Source: Helichrysum umbraculigerum (taxonomy: Eukaryota; Streptophyta; Magnoliopsida; Asterales; Asteraceae). From it: a stretch of 64,000 nt of DNA. Position 1 is the first letter of the stretch. Each line of letters opens with the position of its first letter. Both the position numbers and the translations under genes were made by a program. The notes under the pieces were generated by a model, which was not told where the DNA came from, made no database searches, and saw only the letters and a program-made list of their open reading frames with translations. Shown here piece by piece: positions 55,828-64,000 of the stretch. The DNA lies in assembly GCA_949592205.1 (NCBI GenBank), contig CATIUR010000001.1:310710250-310774249 (forward strand), given 5' to 3'.

Positions 55828-57867
55828 TAAGGTTATAGTGAACTAGGTTGCATTTAGTGGACCTAGACTATGACCGTTAGGCAGTATTTCCTCATTATGC
55901 ATGACTGGTTCAGAAATTACAGCATACGACTTTAATTTAACATAGTCTGATCAACTATGTACAATTAAGGAAAGATGATGTAAGGTCTGAAACGATCATG
56001 TTGAACAGGAATACACTAGTTGACTCTGACATCGAGAGAACCGAGACTTAAACAAGTTTGTGCTAGACACCCAATAGGCTGTTATGTGATACTAAGTATA
56101 CATAGATAGGCCTCGTTACAATCTTAGGCTATATCATATAAGTTATTATATGGATATAGGCCTCATTCTTCCTAACGCTTTGTCTCAGAATGTGACACCC
56201 TACCAATTAGGGCTAGTGTTAGTTCCTAATCATTGTGCTAATACATGTAATTAGGGTGAATTATGTGTATCATTATGTGTATTAATATATGTTATTATAT
56301 TTGCACACATTTGCGATTTGTTTAAATCGTACATTTTATTATCGGATGGATTCCGACACAGTTTAAATACGACGTTGGTGAAAACATTTCTATAAATAAC
56401 TTTAATCTATTTTTAGAAGTTATTTATCATTCTTTATTATTTGGTTAAAATAATACTCGAAAAACTTAGGCGTTTTGGTTAAAACGTCTCAAATGCAAAG
56501 AAAACGCAAGAATTTAATTCAACGACCAAATAAACGTCAATAATTATTTTGGCAACATAAATTAAGTATTTTAAATAATACTTCAATGGAAATTTATCCA
56601 AATTATATCGTTAATCTAAACGACTCAAAATAACGTTACGCGATTAAACCACCGTAGAACAAACACGCAAATCGAGGCCGACGAATTAACGGAACATTTT
56701 TATAAATGTTTTTAAGTATTTTGATAAATATCCCAAGCAAAAATATCGAAATTTAAGTCGTCACTTAAATACGCGTATAAAACGTTTAAAGTATAAATAA
56801 ACGTCTAAACAATCGGGAAACGAACGTAAAACGCAACAAATTAAGTTAGAAATGGAAAAAGACCAAAATACCCTTCCATGGGGCCCCCTAGGCCGGCCCC
56901 CATGTGCCACCCTCATCCCCCACTTATTTTCCATGCAAAATGATGATTTCATATTCCTTACACATCCATATCCCTTTCATGCAAACACCTTTTCTCTCAT
57001 TTACACTCAAACACATTTTTATCACTCAAAATACCTCTCCTCTCTCTCTCAAAAACCCAGGGATTCTCAGCCCTAAACACCACCATAAACCACCATTAAA
57101 CACCACCAATTTAAGAGAAGAAATCACAAGAAGGAAGCTAGGAACAACACCATCATCATCTCTCCTTATTCTTCATCATTTCTTTGTAAGATTCATCAAA
57201 ACCCTTGACAAATTTTACTTTAATACTACTGATTATGATGTTATAATGTTCATCTATCATAAATATGTCCAAGATTGTTGTTAAAAATCGTTTTTATAAA
57301 GCAAACAAGAACATGCATGAATCTGCCTAAAAATCGACAGTTCACGAAAATATTCGTATAAAATCATCTGTTAAGAGTTAGAGGTCGAATCTTTTTTTAA
57401 ATTTTGCGTATCGAAAAGATCTACAACTTTCATGTTTTACACTTTCTCCAGAAACGCTCTCATTTTTCTCTACGAGCCGATTTATAAGACTGACCTGGAA
57501 GTTTTTCGATAAAATGTGTTCGGTTGTTACTCGGCTTTATTTAACTATGTTAATGGACTTGTTAGAAGCTGAAAATTTGATATGTTAGTCAAGACACTTA
57601 GTAAATCAGTTGGTAAAAATTTGGAAGTTTGATTTGGACTATAGATAGGTGAAATCAGTTGGCGTAATGACCCGACATAAACCGAAAACATGGATGATTT
57701 TGAATGCGTAATAAAAACCGACATCTCGAAACGACCCCGACTCGAACCAAAATTTCTGGAGACTCTTTGAACATATCTAAGGCTTCCCTAAAAATTTCGG
57801 GTCAAACCGAGCCCGTTTGACCATGTTTACAAAGCAAAAACACAACAGTTGACTTTTTTTTTACTTT

Positions 57868-57957
57868 GCGAGTTCAGTTTGACTTGCGAGTTCAGTTTGA
57901 CTTGCGAGTTCAGTTTGACTTGCGAGTTCAGTTTGACTTGCGAGTTCAGTTTGACTT
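57868..57957. repeat. 18-bp tandem repeat array in LTR B
   Basis: Five exact copies of gcgagttcagtttgactt, then a variant (gcgaactgaag) and degenerate ttgactt units to about 58035. Confidence 0.92.
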
Positions 57958-58908
57958 GCGAACTGAAGACTTCCGAGTTGACTTTGACTTAGGAGTTGAC
58001 CTTTTTCAGTTGACTTTTGACCTTGAGAGTTGACTTTTTAACCCTTAGTTAATTCTCATAAAATCACATTTTAGACTCTAAATTCCGAGCCTTAACACAT
58101 TCGGACATATATAAAAGCAATAAACACCTACAAAGATCAAACCGTTATGATGTAGATTCATATATGAAACACATATGCTTCGAGAAGTATACAACACGAT
58201 GAACTTAATAATAATAATACTTCGAATTATTATTACAAACTTTCACCAACGGGTCGTACACATTTTTAGTAAACGAACTTGAACAACTTATATGGACATA
58301 CTAGTTAGATGAACTAGCTCTAGGTGGACATTAACCCTCCACCTACATTGTGAATTAAGTGGACATTAACCATCCACTTACATAGATGATCTTTTAAGAC
58401 ATCTACTCATACAACCTTATACGTTTAGGACGTTAAAAGGCTACACATTGGATCACACTTTGCTTGCTAATTGATATTGCTTGCTTGCTATTTGCTAGAA
58501 CTCAGGTGAGTTTCATAGCCCCTCCTTTTTACCGTTTTACAACTATTTTGGGGGAGAATACATACTACAACTGCTTATTACACTTGTTTTATATAACTGC
58601 TTTTATGAACACAAGTACCATAAACAACGCTATACGGATTGCATGAGTTAACACACTAATCCACAAAGGCCCTACACATCATAGTTTGTTAGTTTTGCTA
58701 AAGCGTGAATATTAGTAAATAGATCTATTTGGGACTGACAATCCCCGTCCGGGTTAGTCGCGCTAACCAGTCAAACGGACGTATTAATATTTGTTCATAA
58801 CGAGTGTACCGGATTAGACACTTGCATTGGGGCACCCACGATCGTGTACTCGAAAGAGGCACGGCACACATTGTTAAGCTTCGGACTATGAGCTCATGGC
58901 AAATGGTA

Positions 58909-59155
58909 TACATCTTTTTGCATTCGTGCAATTACATATTTACTTATCGTTTGTTAACGATACATCTTTTTGCATTCGTGCAATTACATATTTACTTATC
59001 GTTTGTTAACGATACATCTTTTTGCATTCGTGCAACTACATATTTACTTATCGTTTGTTAACGATACATTTACTTGACATATTTACCTATCGTTTGTTAA
59101 CGATACATTTACTCAACACATTTACTTATCGTTTGTTAACGATACATTTACTTAT
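58909..59155. repeat. 52-bp tandem repeats near the 3' end of LTR B
   Basis: Three near-identical 52-bp copies starting at 58909, 58961 and 59013, each containing tacttatcgtttgttaacga, then shorter derivatives. Confidence 0.9.
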
Positions 59156-59589
59156 CATTGTTGAATGATACAACGATTAAAATCTTGTGTTTCATAACTC
59201 GTGTTTCATACTATTGGGTTTTATACCAACATTTAAACAACTCTATGAACTCACCAACTTTATGTTGACCTTTTAGTATGTATTTCTCAGGTAACCCGCC
59301 GCAGTAGGAAGCTATGGATAGCTTAACCCGAGTCGCATATTTTTCAACATCTCAGGATCTAGATTGCATTTTACTATATTTAGTAACTTTGTAATTCAAC
59401 TTATATTATGTGAACTCCAAATGTTTTGTACAACTATTGTAAACAAATTTGAAGTATGGAATGTAATATTTTCAAACGTCTCATATAGAGGTCGTTTGCT
59501 TTAATCTTTGTGTAATGATATTTGATTTGGTCGGCGCCCCCATGACACCTCATGTTTCCGCTGCCATGTGTTTTGGGGGTGCGACAGAT

Positions 59590-59602
59590 TGGTATCAAAG
59601 CC
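59590..59602 (+). other. Primer binding site of element B
   Basis: Tggtatcaaagcc: iMet type with one substitution, three bases after the LTR. Confidence 0.88.
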
Positions 59603-60733
59603 TAAGGTTATAGTGAACTAGGATTGCATTAGTGACCTAGACTATGACCGTTAGGTTAGTATTACTTGTTTGGTATGACTGGTTCAGCGATTGCATCAAT
59701 TAAATTTAATTTAACATAGCCTGATCAACTATGTATAATTAAAGGAGATCTGATGCAAGACCTGAAACGGTTGTAGTAAACTAGGGTACGGTAGAAAACG
59801 TAACCAAGGATAGAACGGGACCAACCTTATACGTGCTTATGTGCTAGGTTATTATATTGCTATATATGACCTCAACTTCCCGTATATTAAACTCCTTGCC
59901 ACTCTATATGGCAACCACTCCCACAACTATGTCGCGTGACATCGAACACGAAACACAAACCTTACTTACCACTTTGGAGACTTTCGCGGTACCACTCGCT
60001 CAACCGAATCGGGCAACGATATAATCGAATTGAACTCACTTGAGGAGAATCCACCTTTGGATTCGCCACCCAAACAAGTGACACCTACTTCACCTTATTC
60101 TTTCCGCTTGCAACAAAATCGCACAGGAACACGTATAGAACTTAGACCGTACGATACTCCGTCACCTAAACGAACTTACTCCTGTTAGTACGCACTCATC
60201 GTTCCCACTTATATCGCAGACCCATAGGGCATGCGTGCTACACACGACTAGAGGAACAGACACACCTACTTATCGAAAACGATTTTTTCCAACAATTGAA
60301 TGAACTTCAACAATCCACTCAACTCTTTACTTGATCATGATTGATCACTCTTTGACTTGTATGTCAACGATTTTGACACGTTTGTCAAACGATTTACTCA
60401 TAACTTGATTCGCGACTTTGTCTGTTTCGAACATCACTGGGTTAGTATCACGAGGGATACTCACAACGACGAAGCCCATAAACTACTTCAAACTATTTCA
60501 AACTATGATTTGAATATTCTAATCACTACTGCAAGGACTACCCGCAGCTATGAATTTATCAATTGTCTAAACACCTTCACCAAGCATTGGTTCATTTCCA
60601 AACAACATAGTCATGAGTGACTACTTTGAAAACACTACCCGGTCATTCTTGTGACTACTCTTTGAAACTACGCTATTGACTAAACCTGCTTGTTGTTGAT
60701 TCATTGTCTTAATAGAACGCCCTCCCGAAAAAG
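59603..60733 (+). pseudogene. Leader and degenerate 5' coding region of element B
   Basis: Leader similar to those of A and Tekay-1 up to about 59760. From about 59935 a short frame starts (MSRDIEHET) and soon stops; another frame spans 60357-60620 (87 aa, with DFDTFVKRF). No capsid signature or zinc knuckle was recognised, so gag is either very decayed or replaced. Confidence 0.45.
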
Positions 60734-61189
60734 ATGGCAAACTCCCCTAAGAACGACTACTCGTCAGATGACGACCTAATCTGTGAAGAACAGATTCAGT
60801 ACACATACCTCGATGAGGAAATAGCACCAATGGAAGAAATCATTATGGAGGAAAACGAGCAACACAACTTCGGAATGATTGGCATCGAGGAATATGAAAG
60901 AGTGAGAGATCAGGCCGAAGATTTAGATGGCCGCAATTGGGAGCTCAAGCTTAGGTGCAAGACCTACGAGCAAGAATTGAGGATTCTGAAAAGGTCTATT
61001 CCCGACCAAATCAGGGATAGGATTCACTACTGGAAGGAAGTGGCCACTCATTTTAAGCAAATAACAAAAACGTGGATCAAAGGGATGTGCCAACACTTAA
61101 CAGACAATATCTTACTCCACTCTGCACTCCCACGATACAGTGACATGCTCGAAGCACGTTACTATCCACACGACCTGAACTTAGAATAG
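60734..61189 (+). CDS. Unknown 151-aa ORF at the gag position of element B
   Basis: Intact. Very acidic N-terminal third (DDDLICEEQ, EEIAPMEEIIMEEN), then a charged, helix-prone centre likely to form a coiled coil (about residues 50-95), then a more neutral C-terminal part with WIKGMCQHL. No zinc knuckle, protease or membrane segment. It differs wholly from the Tekay-1 gag at the same place. It could be a rearranged gag N-terminus, or an acquired ORF. Confidence 0.5.
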   Translation: MANSPKNDYSSDDDLICEEQIQYTYLDEEIAPMEEIIMEENEQHNFGMIGIEEYERVRDQAEDLDGRNWELKLRCKTYEQELRILKRSIPDQIRDRIHYWKEVATHFKQITKTWIKGMCQHLTDNILLHSALPRYSDMLEARYYPHDLNLE

Positions 61190-61850
61190 ATTAGAAGTAG
61201 ACTCGAACAACGGTGAACATGGCTGGTGTTAGCTCGATGATCTATCGATGGGTGTATAAAACCCCATCACATTTTGTATAAGACTTATGTATTCGTCCGG
61301 ATGTAACGATGCCCGGCATGTTTTGTAAACTTTGAATTCTATAAACTATCAACCTATTAACCTTGCGCCTTATTAGTTACAAATCATATTACCTTGTACT
61401 GATTTACCGTCGTACTATGAAGCCACATATTACTCTTAATCATAAATGTGATAATCTTAGCTCTCATACAAAAATCTCATTCATTCTTTTACCCCCCTTT
61501 TTCGTTTAAGGAGACACAGTTATAAGAACCAACTGAAACTTTCAACACTTGACAATAACAAGAGTTTTCAACAGATTTCTACAAATTTCTACCAATTCAA
61601 GTTTTCAAAGAATTTTCATTAAACAACTAACCGGAACTATTTACAACTTCTAATGTTCGATTAAATTGGCTAGACAGAAATTTTCAACGTCTTATTGACG
61701 ACAAGATTTTCCCAACATATTTTGATTGACTCAAGTTTTAATGGACTTAATAGTTCCAAACAAACTATTCTCATAGAAATTTATCAACTGATTTTACACC
61801 ATCGCAAGCGAACATTTCCCACATAGATCTCATACCCGTCAAAACCTGAA
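61190..61850. other. AT-rich gap in element B
   Basis: No domain recognised; sequence between the 151-aa ORF and the protease trace. Probably degenerate gag/protease DNA. Confidence 0.45.
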
Positions 61851-62040
61851 ACCTTGGTATCATCGTGGCATGGACCGGTTGTCCAAACATCATACTGAAA
61901 TTGTTTGCTTCGATAAGATCGTGCGTATACCCCTGGCTACCGGTGGAACCTTGATCATACAGAGGGAGACTGATAGGTGAAACCTAAACACCATCTATCC
62001 TTGCTCATGTAACCGAAAAGAAGTCGGCTGAAAGGCGACT
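61851..62040 (+). pseudogene. Protease C-terminal remnant of element B
   Basis: The stretch near 61861-61960 matches, across frameshifts, the region of Tekay-1 around DWLSKH and KIVRIPLA. The catalytic DTG part is not visible upstream. Confidence 0.65.
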
Positions 62041-64000
62041 TGAAGATGTACCCATTGTACGAGACTTTCCTGAAGTCTTTCCCGAAGACTTGCCAGACCT
62101 TCCCCCGCCTAGACAAGTCAAATACCAAATCGACCTTGTGCCCGGTGCTGCACCCGTGGCACGAGCCCCATACAGATTAGCCCCATCCGAGTTGCAGGAG
62201 TTGTCCACCCAATTGCAGGAACTCCTGGACAAGGGATTTATTCGACCAAGTTCCTCACCCTGGGGAGCTCCGGTCCTATTCGTTAAAAAGAAGGACGGAT
62301 CCTTTCGAATGTGTATCGATTACCGTGAACTAAACAAACTTACCATTAAAAACCGATACCCACTTCCTAGAATCGATGACTTATTTGACCAACTCCAAGG
62401 TTCGAGCTTTTACTCAAAGATCGACCTTCGGTCTGGTTATCACCAACTTCGTGTTCGAGACGCCGACATTCCAAAAACCGCATTCCGAACCCGCTACGGG
62501 CATTACGAATTCCAAGTGATGCCTTTTGGTCTAACCAACGCACCGGCTGTATTCATGGATCTTATGAATCGGGTGTGCAAACCTTACCTGGATAAGTTTG
62601 TCATCGTCTTCATTGACGACATTATAATCTACTCTCGCAACGAAACAGAACATGGCCAACACCTGAAAACTATCTTAGAATTACTCAGACACGAGGAGTT
62701 ATACGCAAAGTTCTCCAAGTGTGAGTTCTGGATGCGAACAGTACAGTTCCTAGGGCATGTCGTAGACAGTCAAGGGATACAAGTTGATCCAGCCAAAAAT
62801 CAAGGCCATCAAGTGCTGGGAAGCACCAACTACCTCCACCGAGGTCCGACAATTCTTAGGTCTCGCTGGATATTACCGGCGATACATAGAGAACTTTTCC
62901 CGAATTGCTCAACCATTAACCTCCTTGACTCAGAAAGATAAGAAATTCGATTGGACCGACAAACAGGAGTCGGCTTTCCAACTCCTGAAACAGAAACTCT
63001 GCAGTGCACCAATCCTGTCCTTACCCAAAGGCACCGATGATTTCGTAGTTTACTGCGACGCCTCACACCAAGGACTAGGTTGTGTGTTAATGCAACGTGA
63101 AAAAGTCATCGCCTACGCCTCACGACAACTAAAAATCCACGAAAAGAACTACACCACACATGACCTTGAATTGGGAGCTGTAGTTTTTGCACTCAAAATC
63201 TGGAGACACTACCTGTATGGTACAAAATGTACTATCTTCACTGACCACAAAAGCCTTCAACATATCTTTGATCAGAAGGACCTAAACATGAGACAACGTC
63301 GTTGGGTCGAGTTACTTAGTGACTATGACTGTGAAATCCGATACCACCCGGGTAAGGCTAACGTTGTTGCTGATGCCTTAAGCCGAAAAGAACGAGTGAA
63401 ACCCCTTCGAGTTCGAGCCCTTGGTTTAACCATCCACAACGATCTTATTGCTCAAATTCATTCCACTCAACTCGAAGCACTCAACGAGAAAAACATCAAA
63501 AATGAGGCCTTGCGAGGCATGGAAAAACAATTTGAAATCAAACCCGACGGAACCAGACACTTCTCTAACCGAATCTGGTTACCAAACTTTGGAAACCTAC
63601 GAGATTTGGTGATGGATGAATCTCACAAATCTCGATACTCCATACATCCTGGTTCTGACAAAATGTATCATGACATCAGACAACGGTATTGGTGGCCCAA
63701 CATGAAAGCCGACATCGCCACCTATGTTAGCAAATGTTTAACCTGCGCCAAGGTTAAGGCCGAGTACCAGAAACCCTCTGGGTTGCTACAACAACCCGAA
63801 ATACCTCAATGGAAATGGGAAAACATAACTATGGACTTCATTACTAAACTACCAAAGACACCGAGCGGTTGCGATACCATTTGGGTGATCGTTGATCGTC
63901 TCACGAAATCTGCCCATTTCCTAGCTATCAAAGAAAACTACAAGATGGAGCGATTGGCTCGCATCTACATCAAAGAGGTTGTAGCACGACACGGCATACC
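62041..64000 (+). pseudogene. pol of element B (RT, RNase H, integrase start; one frameshift)
   Basis: First frame, with first Met at 62090, covers RT including YRELNK (about 62324) and FIDD (62610-62621). Near 62793-62798 an A-run (gccaaaaatc) has one base more than the related copies, shifting the frame; the 62090 frame then stops at 62941. The shifted frame is open from about 62800 to the window end: RNase H (YCDAS near 63050), LSRKER linker, integrase zinc-binding region (SKCLTCAK) and first catalytic Asp (MDFITKLP near 63830). No other lesion is seen, so this is a young pol with a single homopolymer indel. Confidence 0.9.

Larger units (their letters stand above)
53223..56190 (+). mobile_element. 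Element A: gypsy 5' LTR and leader, interrupted by element B
   Basis: LTR 53223-55811, PBS, then a leader (to 56190) that matches the Tekay-1 leader up to the tgtctcagaa point, where element B begins. The remainder should lie right of the window after element B. Confidence 0.88.
56191..59586 (+). repeat. 5' LTR of element B (3396 bp)
   Basis: TGTGACACCCTACC...GTTTTGGGGGTGCGACA. Longest LTR here. Carries two array sites: 57868-57965 and 58909-59155. Small frames inside (56852-57284, 58464-58646, 58804-59061) are not credible genes. Confidence 0.9.
56191..64000 (+). mobile_element. Element B: gypsy element, 5' LTR to integrase, truncated by window end
   Basis: 5' LTR, PBS, a long degenerate gag-like region, protease traces, then RT, RNase H and the start of integrase. 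The five bases before it, cagaa (56186-56190), are the expected TSD copy; the partner lies outside. Confidence 0.9.

Overview
This 64 kb window looks like intergenic heterochromatin from a flowering plant. It appears to consist almost wholly of transposable elements nested inside one another, and I found no convincing intact host gene. The retroelement families (Tekay-like and Athila-like Ty3/gypsy elements, CACTA DNA transposons) and the LTR style suggest a eudicot, possibly Asteraceae. That family-level guess comes from general recall and is weak.

Left part (1-26,317). An Athila-like element on the + strand (Athila-1) has PBS, gag-protease, RT/RNase H, integrase, an extra 3' ORF and a long 3' noncoding block. 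Each of its two LTRs is split by a Tekay-like element on the - strand. Tekay-1 (1-5,483) runs off the left edge. Tekay-2 (16,591-24,740) is complete, with near-identical LTRs, a perfect 5-bp TSD (tctac), an open pol frame, and gag and protease deleted.

Middle part (26,318-39,217). Athila-1 itself lies in a gypsy LTR ('LTR D', + strand), whose remaining parts are 26,318-27,883 and 37,404-38,381. Between those parts sits a 9.5 kb CACTA element (27,884-37,403, TSD ttg). It carries subterminal repeats, eroded exon-like pieces of a multi-exon membrane-protein gene, a second CACTA-type insertion and a small MITE. After LTR D come a gag fragment and leader of a - strand gypsy element ('F').

Right-middle part (39,218-50,918). 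F's leader holds a solo Athila-type LTR ('LTR E', TSD aaggg). That LTR is split by a second Athila-like element on the - strand (Athila-2, 39,403-48,580, TSD atcac). Athila-2 has no pol at all. In place of gag-pol it carries an unrelated, once-frameshifted ORF, yet it keeps the Athila PBS, PPT and a 1.6 kb 3' noncoding block shared with Athila-1.

Right part (50,919-64,000). F's 5' LTR ('LTR C') is followed by an unassigned stretch and by element A (+ strand; LTR 53,223-55,811 and its leader). Element B (+ strand; LTR 56,191-59,586) is inserted in A's leader. B has a gag-like region without zinc knuckles, and its pol continues past the window end.

Cross-element patterns are the most interesting content. 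(1) Five gypsy LTRs carry a repeat array at the same place, but the repeat sequence is different in each. (2) Three Athila-type LTRs share clustered short palindromes just upstream of the TATA box. (3) Three extra polypurine-tract-like motifs sit at a fixed distance of about 1.5-1.63 kb from the true PPT in both Athila elements.
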